Source: Amycolatopsis alkalitolerans
GTDB taxonomy: Bacteria > Actinomycetota > Actinomycetes > Mycobacteriales > Pseudonocardiaceae
Assembly: GCF_006152065.1 (NCBI RefSeq)
Contig: NZ_VDFW01000001.1
Coordinates: forward strand, 248,001-312,000
Length of the DNA: 64,000 nt
Direction: 5' to 3'
Below are positions 49,144 to 59,066 of this stretch, one piece after another; the stretch's first letter is position 1; each line of letters opens with the position of its first letter. A program made the translations under genes and the position numbers. A model generated the notes under the pieces. It searched no databases and was not told where the DNA came from. It saw nothing but the letters and a program-made list of their open reading frames with translations.

Positions 49144-50424
49144 CTACTCTCCAGGCTCGATCGTCTGTGCGACCACGTGCACGGCGCCGTCGACGACCCG
49201 CACGCGCAGCGAAGTTCCCTCCGCCACTTCAGAGATGGATCGGAGCACCTGAAGGTTGCCTTCGGCGTCGGGATATTGCACGACCGTGTAGCCGCGTGCC
49301 ATCGTCGCGGCCGGCCCGAGCGCGGTCAGCCGGGCGCGCGCGGACGCGACGGCGACCTGTTCATGGGACAGCGTGTTGAGCATGGCCCTGCGTCCGCGTT
49401 CCCGGTGGAGTTCGGCGTCCTCCGCGCGGCGCTCGACGGGGCCGAGCGGATCGGCGAGCGCGGGACGGCTGCGGAGCTGGTCGAGCAGGCGGCACTGGGT
49501 GTCGACCCAGCCGTGCAGCGCGCGGCGGGCACGGTCGCGCATCTGGTGGACGCGCGCGGTTTCCTCCCGGACGTCGGGAACGATCCGCTTGCCCGCGTCG
49601 GTCGGGGTCGAGCAGCGGAGGTCGGCGACGTGATCGAGCAGCGGGGTGTCGGGTTCGTGCCCGATGGCGCTGACTACCGGCGTGCGCGTGGCCGAGACGG
49701 CGCGGCAGAGCGCTTCGTCGGAGAAGGGCAGCAGGTCTTCGACACTGCCGCCGCCACGGGCGATGACGATGACGTCGACGTCCGGGTCGTTGTCGAGAAT
49801 GGACAGTGCCTTGCGGATCTGCGGGACCGCGGTGGGACCTTGGACGGCGGTGTTGATGACCTGGATGGGCGCGGCGGGCCAGCGGTTGTGCGCGTTGACA
49901 AGGACATCGTGCTCGGCGGCCGACGCGCGCCCGGTGATGAGTCCGATTCCCTTGGGGAGGAAGGGAAGTCTGCGTTTGCGCTCAGGTGCGAAGAGCCCTT
50001 CGGCTTCGAGCAGGCGGCGGAGCCGTTCGATCCGCGCGAGTAGCTCCCCGATGCCGACGGCGCGGATTTCGGCCGCGCGGAGGCTGATGGTCCCGCGTCC
50101 GAGGAAGAACGCCGGCTTCGCGAACACGACGACGCTCGCCCCTTCGCGAAGCGGGGGCTCGATGGCTCGTACGAGCCGCATCGGCGCGGTGACGGTCATC
50201 GAGACGTCGGCGGAGGGGTCGCGCAGGGTGAGGAAGGCGGTCTGCGTACCGGGGCGGGCCGAGACCTGCGTGACCTGTCCCTCGACCCAGACGGCGCCGA
50301 GCCGGTGGATCCAGTCGGCGATCTTGCGTGCGACGGTGCGGACCGGCCAGGGATGCTCGGCGCTGGTCTGGTCCTTTGTGGCGGCCTGATCGGCACCGGC
50401 CGCCGGGCGGTTGTCGGTGGTCAC
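49144..50424 (-). CDS. xseA: Exodeoxyribonuclease VII large subunit
   Basis: This 426-residue protein has an N-terminal OB-fold (WPVRTVARKIADWIHRLGAVWVEGQVTQVSARPGTQTAFLTLRD), followed by the catalytic Exonuc_VII_L domain with LITGRASAAEHDVL, VIARGGGSVEDLLPFSDEALCRAV and SAIGHEPDTPLLD. A C-terminal helical region binds XseB. It corresponds to Rv1108c. Start and the upstream stop overlap as GTGA, so it is coupled to the lipid-droplet protein gene. Confidence 0.95.
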   Translation of the reverse strand: MTTDNRPAAGADQAATKDQTSAEHPWPVRTVARKIADWIHRLGAVWVEGQVTQVSARPGTQTAFLTLRDPSADVSMTVTAPMRLVRAIEPPLREGASVVVFAKPAFFLGRGTISLRAAEIRAVGIGELLARIERLRRLLEAEGLFAPERKRRLPFLPKGIGLITGRASAAEHDVLVNAHNRWPAAPIQVINTAVQGPTAVPQIRKALSILDNDPDVDVIVIARGGGSVEDLLPFSDEALCRAVSATRTPVVSAIGHEPDTPLLDHVADLRCSTPTDAGKRIVPDVREETARVHQMRDRARRALHGWVDTQCRLLDQLRSRPALADPLGPVERRAEDAELHRERGRRAMLNTLSHEQVAVASARARLTALGPAATMARGYTVVQYPDAEGNLQVLRSISEVAEGTSLRVRVVDGAVHVVAQTIEPGE

Positions 50425-51125
50425 TGGCCGCCGGGACCCCCGCCGTTGTCGCCTTCGGACAGTCGCTGGACGTTGCCGATCCGCCGCGCCAGCATCCCGA
50501 CGAACGACGGCCGGTTCTCGTGCGCGCGCTCGTAGGCGAGGAGCTCCTCGAGTTGTCCGAGAGTGAACCTGCGCAGCCGCGCGCGCAACTGGGGCAAGGT
50601 GAGCTCGTCGTAGTTGGCGAGCCCGGCCGAGCCGGTCAGCCCTTCGGGTTCGAATCCGACGCCTTCAGGCCCGGACGCACCGATCTCCTCGGCCTCGCCG
50701 CCGATCTGCTCGACTGCGCCGGTTTCGGTGCCGTTTCCGCTGTCGAACTCGCCTTCGAGATGGTCCTCGGCGAGCGCGCGCTCTTCTTGTTCCCACGGGT
50801 CGCGGGCGTTCTCGCTCACCTCACGGAGCACGGTCGCCGCACGGTGGCCGTTGTTGCCGTTCGGTGGTTCCTCGTCCGGCGGAAGGTCCTCGTCGAACGT
50901 GGCCCAGCCGGGGGTCTCTTCGACCGGGCGCAGCGACGACAGCGCCTCGTCACCCTTGATCGCGAGTTCGGTGACCTGTTGCTGCAGGCGCATGGAGAAC
51001 TGCAGGACCTGAGAGACCACGGTGACCGGCAGCCCGAGCAGGTTCTTCGGCAGCTCGCGGGCTTGTTCGGCCGCCGTCACGGCCAGCCCCGCGGCGACGC
51101 GGAGGGGGAACGGGAGGGGCTTCAT
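50421..51125 (-). CDS. Lipid droplet-associated protein (Rv1109c-like)
   Basis: This 234-residue protein has an amphipathic/hydrophobic N-terminal half ([54 protein letters not shown]), an acidic middle ([20 protein letters not shown]) and a C-terminal helix pair ([48 protein letters not shown]). The conserved actinobacterial relative, Rv1109c, is annotated as lipid-droplet-associated, and its membrane-binding N-terminus fits. I start at the ATG at 51125. It heads the minus-strand run and is divergent from ispH. Confidence 0.82.
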   Translation of the reverse strand: MKPLPFPLRVAAGLAVTAAEQARELPKNLLGLPVTVVSQVLQFSMRLQQQVTELAIKGDEALSSLRPVEETPGWATFDEDLPPDEEPPNGNNGHRAATVLREVSENARDPWEQEERALAEDHLEGEFDSGNGTETGAVEQIGGEAEEIGASGPEGVGFEPEGLTGSAGLANYDELTLPQLRARLRRFTLGQLEELLAYERAHENRPSFVGMLARRIGNVQRLSEGDNGGGPGGQ

Positions 51126-51229
51126 GCGTACAGCGTGCCGCACATGCGCCATCCTGCCCAACCGATCATGTCCGGTGGCCTATCCGACGTGACCGGCCGC
51201 ACAGCGGTGCCGGCCCGTACCCTGGTGGC

Positions 51230-52198
51230 ATGAGTGCAGCGAGCCCTGCCACCGAGCCCGCCAAACGAGTACTGCTGGCCAAACCGCGTGGCTACTGCGC
51301 GGGGGTGGACCGTGCGGTGATCGCGGTCGAGAAGGCCCTGGAACTCTATGGTCCGCCGGTGTACGTGCGCAAGGAAATCGTGCACAACCGGCACGTCGTG
51401 GACACGTTGCGGGAACGCGGAGTGATCTTCGTCGACGAGACCTCGGAGGTGCCCGACGGCGAACTGGTCGTGTTCTCCGCGCACGGGGTTTCTCCGGCCG
51501 TGCACGCCGAAGCCGCCGAGCGGAACCTCCGCACGATCGACGCGACGTGCCCGCTGGTCACGAAGGTGCACAAGGAAGTCAATCGCTTCGCCAAGGACGA
51601 TTACGACATCCTGCTCATCGGCCACCAGGGACATGAGGAGGTCGAGGGCACGTCCGGCGAAGCGCCCGAGCGCGTGCAGCTTGTCGACACACCTGAGGAT
51701 GCGGCGGGCGTGCAGGTGCGTGACCCGTCGAAGGTCGTGTGGCTGTCGCAGACGACGTTGAGCGTGGACGAGACCATGGAGCGCGTCGAGCAGTTGCGCG
51801 AGCGCTTCCCCGGCCTGGCCGACCCGCCCAGCGACGACATCTGTTACGCCACGTCGAACCGCCAGGTCGCGGTCAAGGCGATGGCCGCCGAGTGCGATCT
51901 GGTGCTGGTGGTCGGTTCGCGCAACTCGTCGAACTCCAAGCGCCTGGTCGAGGTCGCCCTCCAGGCGGGCGCTCGTGACGCGCACCTGATCGACTTCGCG
52001 CGCGAGGTCGACGAGTCCTGGCTCGAGGGCGTCACGACCGTCGGCGTCACCAGCGGTGCGTCCGTACCGGACGTGCTGGTGATGGACCTGCTGGCCTGGC
52101 TCGCCGAGCGCGGCTGGGCCCAGGTCGACGAGGTCACCACGGCGAACGAGAAGATCGCCTTCGCCTTGCCGCGGGAACTGCGCCAAGCAGCCAAGTAA
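51230..52198 (+). CDS. ispH: 4-hydroxy-3-methylbut-2-enyl diphosphate reductase
   Basis: This 322-residue iron-sulfur enzyme completes the MEP pathway, making IPP and DMAPP. The three cluster cysteines are C23 ([10 protein letters not shown]), C107 ([10 protein letters not shown]) and C205 ([10 protein letters not shown]). The active-site segments [13 protein letters not shown] and [11 protein letters not shown] are intact. It corresponds to LytB2 (Rv1110). Products feed the Z-prenyl synthase encoded at 23 kb. Confidence 0.96.
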   Translation: MSAASPATEPAKRVLLAKPRGYCAGVDRAVIAVEKALELYGPPVYVRKEIVHNRHVVDTLRERGVIFVDETSEVPDGELVVFSAHGVSPAVHAEAAERNLRTIDATCPLVTKVHKEVNRFAKDDYDILLIGHQGHEEVEGTSGEAPERVQLVDTPEDAAGVQVRDPSKVVWLSQTTLSVDETMERVEQLRERFPGLADPPSDDICYATSNRQVAVKAMAAECDLVLVVGSRNSSNSKRLVEVALQAGARDAHLIDFAREVDESWLEGVTTVGVTSGASVPDVLVMDLLAWLAERGWAQVDEVTTANEKIAFALPRELRQAAK

Positions 52199-52619
52199 CC
52201 GGGATTCGGGCGGAGCCTGGCCCAGCGGCGCCCGCCTTCACGTGGCAGCCCGTGCGCCCGCCCCCGCAGCCGGCGGGTCGGCAGGCGCCCGCGTTCACGG
52301 TGGCCGGTCGGCTGGCAGCCGCGCTCATGGGTGCGGGGGAGCACAAAGGCAGCGCTCGCGGCGGGCGTGCTCGCGGTGGGTGGCCGTGCAGCGGCAGCGC
52401 TCGCGATAGGCGGGCATGCAGCGGCCGTGCTCGCCGTGGACGGCCGTGCTCGCGGTGGCGGTCGGCTGGCGCCGCACTCATGGTGAGGCCGGTCGGCTGG
52501 CGGCGCACTCATGGGCGAGCGGGCCTGCGGCGGCCCCCGCTCACGGTGAGCGGGCGGGCAGAGGCACGCCCATGGGCAGCCGGACGGCAGCACCGCCCAC
52601 CGCGAGCGGTCGGCTTAGG
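52199..52619. repeat. Repeat-rich GC gap after ispH
   Basis: No convincing gene is present. Imperfect copies of about 30 bases with CGGTCGGCTGGC, then GCCGC(G/A)CTCATGG, occur at 52304-52333, 52458-52487 and 52489-52518. Related shorter pieces lie at 52268-52302 and 52526-52560. GCTCGCGGTGG-type units also recur between them. The reading frames crossing it are low-complexity and run antisense into ispH. It may be a family of dispersed intergenic repeats. Confidence 0.65.
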
Positions 52620-53609
52620 TCAGCGCTCGTCGTCCCAGGGGCGGCGAGCACGCGGAGGCGGTCCACCGCGCTGACCGGGTGCACGTCGTGGCGGTTCGCC
52701 CCCACCACGCGGCTCACCGCCACGCGGAGGCATCCGGCGAGGACGGCCGCCTGGCGGCTCAGGGCCGTCGCCACGGCGACGCTCGTCGTCCGGCGCCGCA
52801 CCGCGCGCCGGGCGCCCACGGCGGGCCGCAGGCGGCGGTGGCACCTTGCCGCCGCGCGGACCTGGCTCGCCCTCACGGTCACGGCGGGCACCACGCGGTT
52901 CGCCGCCGCGCCCACCAGGCCCCCCACGCGGCGGCAGGTCCTCCGGACGTCGCCGTGGCGTCATCGGCAGCGACGGATGCTGCTCGCTGGCACCGGGCCT
53001 CTGCGGCCGACGCCCATCGGCGGGCCGGCGCCCGCGCGGGGCGTCCTCACGCCCGGCACCGTCACGCGCGGGCTTGCCGGTCCGGCCACCGGCCGCACCG
53101 CCGCCACGCGAGGCCGAAGGCCGCCTGGCCGGCGCCTTGTCGGCCGAGTTCGGGTCCCGTTCGCGGTACAGCCGGAGGATGCCGATGGCCAGCGTGAAGC
53201 CGGTGGTGACGGCCATCGTCGGGAACCCGTTGATCAGCGGCGTGCCCACGGCGAGCGCCTTCGCAAGCGTGTCACTGTTCGCCGGCAGCCCGGAAATCAG
53301 CAGCACCACCAGCGGCACGGCGATCGCCAGTACCAGCGGCGGTTGCACCATGGGCCCGAAGAGGCTGCGCCGCTGCACCGCGCAGATCGCGCCGACCGAA
53401 CCGAGGAAGTAGCAGATCCCGAACACCCAGCCGAGGCCACTCCGCAATTGCATGTCGATGATCGCGCCCAGCAAGGCGAGGCCGAACGCCAGCAGGACGG
53501 CTCCCCACCAGGGCAGCCCGCGTCTCTCGCCGACGATGGGACGCGCGTCCCAGGGCACGGCTACCTCGTCGGCGTCGGGATCGCTCTGCCGATCGCGAAT
53601 GGCGGTCAC
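52620..53609 (-). CDS. DUF6542-like membrane protein with disordered tail (Rv1111c position)
   Basis: This 329-residue protein has four hydrophobic helices in residues 30-150 (LPWWGAVLLAFGLALLGAIIDM, LGWVFGICYFLGSVGAICAV, QPPLVLAIAVPLVVLLISG, FPTMAVTTGFTLAIGILRLY), followed by a 170-residue tail rich in Arg, Gly and Pro that should be disordered and strongly basic. The core fits DUF6542. Synteny with Rv1111c after ispH supports orthology. The GTG at 53609 is preferred, giving VTAIRDRQ. Function unknown; the tail could bind nucleic acid or acidic wall polymers. Confidence 0.77.
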   Translation of the reverse strand: MTAIRDRQSDPDADEVAVPWDARPIVGERRGLPWWGAVLLAFGLALLGAIIDMQLRSGLGWVFGICYFLGSVGAICAVQRRSLFGPMVQPPLVLAIAVPLVVLLISGLPANSDTLAKALAVGTPLINGFPTMAVTTGFTLAIGILRLYRERDPNSADKAPARRPSASRGGGAAGGRTGKPARDGAGREDAPRGRRPADGRRPQRPGASEQHPSLPMTPRRRPEDLPPRGGPGGRGGEPRGARRDREGEPGPRGGKVPPPPAARRGRPARGAAPDDERRRGDGPEPPGGRPRRMPPRGGEPRGGGEPPRRAPGQRGGPPPRARRPWDDER

Positions 53610-53790
53610 AGAGCAACACCGTAACTCCTGGCGGACACGAACCACTCGCCGCTCCGCGCAGTTGGCCCCAGGGCGTGGTCACAATGGACCATTCGGCCTA
53701 CGCTGACCAGCGCTTTTACCTCTGCTGACCTTATTGGCAATCTGCTGGTTACGGCTCCCGGGCGATTGGTGGTCTGGACCCGGTGCTTGT

Positions 53791-54708
53791 TCAGCTCGTG
53801 GCCAGTTCGTCCCCCTTCCGGATCGCCGGCACCTCGGTGGGAGTTCCGGACGCTTCGGTCAGCGGCGTCACCGATGCCCGGAAGCCCTCCAGCGCGTCCA
53901 GCTCGCGCCGGCGGGCAGACAGGAAACGCTGCAGATGCGTGCTGGACAGGTTGAGCGCCTCCACAGCGTTTCCCGCCGCCCGGTGCGCGGCTCCGGCCCC
54001 GGCTCGGACTCGTTCGATGTCCTCGACGACCGCCCGGTCGCTCGCCGCGAACAACGCCGCCGAAGCCACGACCGCGAACCCCGTCGGGCCACACAGGAAG
54101 ACCCGCCGGTCCAGCATCCACCGCAGCAGCTCGGGATCGGTGTCGAGCGCGGCGACGACCGCCGCGTCGGAGGGAACGAACATGACCGTGCCGTAGATAC
54201 CGTCCGCCCAGCGCTGGTAACCCTTGCCCGCCAGTTCCGCGGCCCGCGAACGCAGGTTGCGCACGTGCACCCGGAGCGCATCGAGCCGTTCGTCGGCATT
54301 GTCCGTCTCGACGGCCTCGGCCCAGCACGCCATGCTCGCCTTCGCGTCCACCGGGACGGTGCGATCGCCACCGACCCGGAGCACCATGTCCGGTTTCGCC
54401 GCGCCGCCGCCCGCCAGGTCGGTCTGCAGGGTGAAGTGCAGTCCCTCCCGCAGACCCAGCGCCCGCGCGGTTTCCGCCAGAACTTGTTCCCCCAGTTCGC
54501 CCCTGCCGCTGATCGAGGCGAACGCCACCTCGTACCGGCGCAGGGCCGCCTGCTGCTGATCCACGCGTGAGCGCTCGACCTCGACCTGCCGCGCGACGGC
54601 GTCCGCACGGCGCATGCTGTCCGTGTAGAGCCGCCAGAGCAGGACGATCGCCACCAGTAGTGCCAACGCGATGACGATGGCCGCCGTGCTGATCACGGTG
54701 GATGCCAC
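53791..54708 (-). CDS. rmuC: DNA recombination protein RmuC family
   Basis: This 305-residue protein has an N-terminal membrane helix (VISTAAIVIALALLVAIVLLW), a short coiled coil (RRADAVARQVEVERSRVDQQQAALRRY) and the RmuC nuclease-like domain with GELGEQVLAETARALGL, KPDMVLRVGG, VPVDAKASMACW and IYGTVMFVPSDAAV. It is shorter than E. coli RmuC mainly because the coiled coil is reduced. RmuC limits inversions at short repeats. The GTG at 54708 follows GGGAGGG. It lies divergently next to sbcDC, another DNA-repair unit. Confidence 0.87.
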   Translation of the reverse strand: MASTVISTAAIVIALALLVAIVLLWRLYTDSMRRADAVARQVEVERSRVDQQQAALRRYEVAFASISGRGELGEQVLAETARALGLREGLHFTLQTDLAGGGAAKPDMVLRVGGDRTVPVDAKASMACWAEAVETDNADERLDALRVHVRNLRSRAAELAGKGYQRWADGIYGTVMFVPSDAAVVAALDTDPELLRWMLDRRVFLCGPTGFAVVASAALFAASDRAVVEDIERVRAGAGAAHRAAGNAVEALNLSSTHLQRFLSARRRELDALEGFRASVTPLTEASGTPTEVPAIRKGDELATS

Positions 54709-54863
54709 GTCGTCCCTCCCTTCTCCGATCTCGGTCCGTGCTCTCGCATCATGGCGGAGCCCACCGACAAAACCGGCGACCGGACCGGTCGAACACACGT
54801 TCGGGTGAAGCGGTGCGGCATGTCTCCACGTTTCTGTCGGTGGTCGGCTTTAACTTGGGCCTC

Positions 54864-56012
54864 GTGAGATTCCTGCACACCTCCGACTGGCACGTCGGAC
54901 GTACGTTCCACAGCGCGGATCTGCTCGCCGAGCAGGCCTTCGTGCTCGGCCACCTGGCGGACCTGGTGACCGCCGAGTCGGTCGACGCCGTCCTGGTGTC
55001 CGGCGACGTCTACGACCGCGCGGTGCCTTCGGCGGAGGCCGTGCAGGTCGCGAATCGTGCCATGGCAAGGATTCGCGCGGCCGGTGCGCAGCTCGTGCTC
55101 ACCTCCGGGAACCACGATTCCGCGCCACGACTCGGCGCGTTCGGTGATTTCGCCGCGGCCGGCGGGCTGCACCTGCGCACCTCGGCGGACCGGATCGCCG
55201 ATCCCGTGCTGATCGAGGACGGGCACGGTCCGGTCGCGATCTATGGAATCCCTTATCTCGAGCCGGAGCCGGCGCGGCATGCTCTCGGTGTTCCGGATGC
55301 CAAGGGGCACAACGGTGTTCTCGCCGAAGCGATGCGTCGCGTCCGGGCCGATCTGGCCACCCGTGCGCCCGGCACCCGGTCGGTGGTGCTCGCGCACGCG
55401 TTCGTGACGGGAGGGCGCGCGACGGAGTCGGAGCGCACGATCGCGGTCGGTGGGGTCGAGCAAGTCGGCGGCGACGTCTTCGACGGAGTGGACTATGTCG
55501 CGCTGGGGCACCTGCACGGGCCGCAGACGCTCGCGGAGCATCTGCGATATGCGGGAAGCCCGCTCGCCTACTCGTTTTCCGAGGCGCTCCAACGGAAATC
55601 CGTGTGGCTTGTGGACTTCGACGCCGGTGGGCTCGCTGAGGTGCGGCGACACGAACTGCCGGTGCCCCGCCGGCTCGCGAAGCTCACCGGGAGCATCGGC
55701 TGGCTGCTCGGCGCGGAGGAGCACGCCGAACTGGCCGACTGCTATCTCTCCGTCACGCTCACGGATTCCGTTCGCCCTGTCGATGCGATGCGCCGTCTGC
55801 GAGAGCGGTTTCCCCATGCGGTGCACCTGGAATGGCAGCCGGAGAACGGCAAAGCGACGGCCGCGTTGCGTTACGCGGAGGCGGTGCGCGGTCGGCCGGA
55901 CAGCGAGATCGCCCGGAGTTTCCTCGACGACTGCCGAGGTGCGCCGCCGAACGCACGTGAGGAGAAGCTGTTGCGCAGTGCTCTGGAGAACGCGGGCAGA
56001 GGTGAGGAATGA
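54864..56012 (+). CDS. sbcD: Exonuclease SbcCD subunit D
   Basis: This 382-residue Mre11-type nuclease has phosphoesterase motifs FLHTSDWHVGR, VSGDVYDRA, TSGNHDS, VLAHAFV and ALGHLHGPQ in order. With SbcC it cleaves DNA hairpins and processes blocked ends. The GTG at 54864 gives VRFLHTSDWH, the standard start. The last four bases overlap the sbcC start (ATGA), so the subunits are coupled. Confidence 0.95.
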   Translation: MRFLHTSDWHVGRTFHSADLLAEQAFVLGHLADLVTAESVDAVLVSGDVYDRAVPSAEAVQVANRAMARIRAAGAQLVLTSGNHDSAPRLGAFGDFAAAGGLHLRTSADRIADPVLIEDGHGPVAIYGIPYLEPEPARHALGVPDAKGHNGVLAEAMRRVRADLATRAPGTRSVVLAHAFVTGGRATESERTIAVGGVEQVGGDVFDGVDYVALGHLHGPQTLAEHLRYAGSPLAYSFSEALQRKSVWLVDFDAGGLAEVRRHELPVPRRLAKLTGSIGWLLGAEEHAELADCYLSVTLTDSVRPVDAMRRLRERFPHAVHLEWQPENGKATAALRYAEAVRGRPDSEIARSFLDDCRGAPPNAREEKLLRSALENAGRGEE

Positions 56013-58969
56013 GGCTGCATCGCTTGGAGGTGACCGCGTTCGGTCCTTATCGGACGCGTGCGGTGGTCGATTTCGACGCGCTCGGTTCGGACGGCCTGTT
56101 CCTCCTACACGGCGATACCGGAGCGGGCAAGACGACGCTTCTCGACGCCGTCGCGTTCGCCCTGTTCGGCTCCGTCCCCGGCGCGCGAGGCGAGGTCAAG
56201 CGGCTGCGATGTGACTTCGCCGAGCCGGACGAACTGACCGAAGTCGTGCTCGAACTGACCGTGCAGGGGCAACGGATGCGGCTCGTGCGCAGTCCTGAGT
56301 ATCACCGGCCGAAACGTCGCGGCGACGGTACTACCAAGCAGCAGGCGAAGGCCTCGCTCGCCTGGCTCGGTGGTGCTCCGGAAGGCTTTCCCGCCGAAGG
56401 CCTGACCAGGATCGACGAGGTCGGTCGCACGGTCCAGGGGCTGCTCGGGATGAACGCCGAACAGTTCTTCCAGGTCGTCCTGTTGCCGCAAGGAGAGTTC
56501 GCACGCTTCCTGCGCGCCGAGACCGACGAACGGGAGAAGCTGCTCGAGAGGTTGTTTGGTACCAGGCGTTTCGCCGACGTGGAGGCCTGGTTCCGTGATC
56601 TTCGTGTCCAGCAGAGGCACGAGCTGGACCGGCGTGGGCAGGAGTTCGGCAGGTGGACGGCGCGGTTCGCGCAGGTCGCCGGTGAAGAGGCGCCCGAGCG
56701 CGATCTCGCCGAGTGGGTCGCCGCCGTCCGACAAAGCGCTGCGGACGCGGTGGCGGGTGCGCAGGCGGCGGAGGAACAGGCGCGCGCTGCCTGGGATTCG
56801 GCGGACAGGCTGCTCGCGGAACGCCGGACGGCGTCGGAACGCGTGCATCGTCTGCGCACGGCTCATCGACGCCTGTCCGCTCTGGAAGAGCAGCAGGCGG
56901 AACGAAACGGTTGGGCAGCCGAGGTCGCGGCTGCTCGCCGCGCGGCCACCGTGGCGGGAACGGTGAGTCAGGCGGACCGCGCTGCCGGGCGGTTCGGGGA
57001 AGCCCTTGCCACGGAACGGATTCGGGCGGACGAACTCGCCGCGACCGGGCACGCGGGCGGGCAAGCAGACGTGGTGGAGCTCCGGCGTCTTGCCGGGCTG
57101 CTGCGCGAAGAAGCTGGAGCGCTGGCCGGTCTGGTCGCGGAGGCGGAGCAGCAGGCGCGCGATCAGCGCGAGATCGAGCAGCTCGTCGACAAGGTGCAGG
57201 AGGCCAGGGCGAGCGCTCTGGTATTGAGCGAGAAGCTCGATGGCATCCCACAGCGCGTGGAGGAGTTGCGGCAGCAGTTCGAGATCGCGAACGCGGCTGC
57301 CGTGCGTCTCGAAGCGCTGCGCGCCCAGCAGTCTGAGCTGGCCGATGCTGTCCGGGATGCCGAGCGACTGCCCGGCGCGATCCAGGCGGTGACCGTCGCG
57401 GACGATCGCGTCCGCGCGGCAACGGATGAGCACCAGGAAGCGCGGGCGCGCCGGCTGAGGCTGCGCGAGCTGAGGCTCGATGGCATGGCCGCCGAACTCG
57501 CCGCTGGACTCGCCGACGGTGAGGCTTGCCCGGTCTGCGGTGCCGCCAGGCATCCGGCTCTCGCCCGTCCTGCGGACGGGTCGGTGGACCGGGAACAGGA
57601 GGCCGAGGCCGAGTCGCTGGAGAGCCGCGCCGAACGCAGGCGAAGCGCCGCCGAGGTAGCCAAACGTGGGGCCGAGACTGCCCTCGCCGCGCTGTGTGAA
57701 CGCTTGCAGGGTCGCGGCGGCGAAGACCTGAACGCCGACCTGCGGCTGGTACGCGGTCAGGTGGAAGAGCTCGAAGCGCAGGTCAAGCAGCGGGCGCGGC
57801 TGGCGAGCGAGGCCCGGTCCGCCGAGGCCGAGGCGCAGTCACTGACGGGCAAGCTACGCGCGGCCGAGCAGGCGGCGACCGCGGCCGAGGCTCGCCGGCG
57901 CACGCTGCTGGAGCAGACGGAAGAGCGAGCACGTCGGCTGGACGAGGCTCGCGGCGAGTACTCGGACGTCGCCGCGCGACGGGCGCAGCTCGGGCTGGTC
58001 GTGCGCGCGCTCGACACGCTGACCGACGCGCGGTCGGAGCGGGTCGCCGCCGAACGGCAGCTCGAGCAGCGCCGCGAGGAGCTGCGGGAAAGCCTCGCGA
58101 AGGCGGGTTTCGCGACGGTCGAAGAAGTACGGGCGGCGGCGCGGCCGGACGAGACCGTGGCACGGCTGGAAAAGCGGCTTTCGCAGGCTGCGGCCGAGGA
58201 GGCGGCGGCCCGCGCCGCACTCGCCGAGCCCGAGCTCGCGGGCGTCTCGCCGGACGATCAGATCGACGTGGAGTCGGCGGCGACGTCGGCGCGGGAAGCT
58301 CGCGAAAATTCCGAGGCCGCGGTCGCGACACTGCGTGCGGCTACCACGCGGGTGAACGAGCTGGAGACGCTGGCCGCCCGGCTATCCGCCGCGGCCGAAG
58401 CGATCAGGCCGCTGGAGGACGAGTTCGACGAGCTCGACGCGCTGACCGATGTCGTCAACGGGCGGGGCCAGAACGCGCGCCGGATGTCCCTGCGGTCGTA
58501 CGTCCTCGCAGCCCGGCTCGAGGAGGTGGCGGTTGCCGCCACGACACGGCTCGGGGCGATGAGCCAGGGCCGCTATTCGTTCGTGCATTCCGACCGGGCG
58601 GGTTCGCGCGGCACCCGAGGCGGCCTCGCGCTGGATGTGCTGGACGACTATTCGGGCACCGTCCGGCCCGCGAAGACCTTGTCCGGCGGCGAGTCGTTCC
58701 TGGCCTCGCTCGCGCTGGCCCTCGGCCTCGCGGACGTCGTCGCCGCCGAAACGGGCGGCGCGCTGCTCGACACTCTCTTCGTCGACGAGGGTTTCGGCAC
58801 GCTGGACGCCGAAACCCTCGACGTCGTCATGGACATCCTCGACGAGCTTAGGGCTGGAGGACGAGTCGTCGGCCTCGTCTCTCACGTCGAGGAGCTGCGC
58901 CAGCGCATTCCGACCCGGTTGCGGGTGCGCAAGGCGCGGACCGGTTCGACCCTGGAGGTGCGGATATGA
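56009..58969 (+). CDS. sbcC: Exonuclease SbcCD subunit C
   Basis: This 986-residue Rad50/SMC-like ATPase has Walker A HGDTGAGKTTLLDAVAFALFG near 35, long antiparallel coiled coils and a zinc-hook CPVC at C507/C510. The ABC signature is TLSGGESFLASLALALGLADVV and Walker B is TLFVDEGFGTLDAETLD near the C-terminus. All parts needed for the SbcCD complex are present. The hook is close to the centre, as expected. Confidence 0.96.
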   Translation: MRLHRLEVTAFGPYRTRAVVDFDALGSDGLFLLHGDTGAGKTTLLDAVAFALFGSVPGARGEVKRLRCDFAEPDELTEVVLELTVQGQRMRLVRSPEYHRPKRRGDGTTKQQAKASLAWLGGAPEGFPAEGLTRIDEVGRTVQGLLGMNAEQFFQVVLLPQGEFARFLRAETDEREKLLERLFGTRRFADVEAWFRDLRVQQRHELDRRGQEFGRWTARFAQVAGEEAPERDLAEWVAAVRQSAADAVAGAQAAEEQARAAWDSADRLLAERRTASERVHRLRTAHRRLSALEEQQAERNGWAAEVAAARRAATVAGTVSQADRAAGRFGEALATERIRADELAATGHAGGQADVVELRRLAGLLREEAGALAGLVAEAEQQARDQREIEQLVDKVQEARASALVLSEKLDGIPQRVEELRQQFEIANAAAVRLEALRAQQSELADAVRDAERLPGAIQAVTVADDRVRAATDEHQEARARRLRLRELRLDGMAAELAAGLADGEACPVCGAARHPALARPADGSVDREQEAEAESLESRAERRRSAAEVAKRGAETALAALCERLQGRGGEDLNADLRLVRGQVEELEAQVKQRARLASEARSAEAEAQSLTGKLRAAEQAATAAEARRRTLLEQTEERARRLDEARGEYSDVAARRAQLGLVVRALDTLTDARSERVAAERQLEQRREELRESLAKAGFATVEEVRAAARPDETVARLEKRLSQAAAEEAAARAALAEPELAGVSPDDQIDVESAATSAREARENSEAAVATLRAATTRVNELETLAARLSAAAEAIRPLEDEFDELDALTDVVNGRGQNARRMSLRSYVLAARLEEVAVAATTRLGAMSQGRYSFVHSDRAGSRGTRGGLALDVLDDYSGTVRPAKTLSGGESFLASLALALGLADVVAAETGGALLDTLFVDEGFGTLDAETLDVVMDILDELRAGGRVVGLVSHVEELRQRIPTRLRVRKARTGSTLEVRI

Positions 58970-59066
58970 GCTAGGTTGTGTTTGACCAGCGGCGGAGCCG
59001 CTCGTCGTGGGCTGTCAACCGGCGCCGCCACCCGCACCGCTACGCAAGCCGCCTTCGGAAGGCCCG

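Noticed and set aside
51844..52593. Minus-strand frame crossing the repeat gap and the end of ispH
   Set aside because: It is low-complexity Pro/Ala/Arg sequence generated by the DNA repeats and runs antisense into the conserved ispH coding region.
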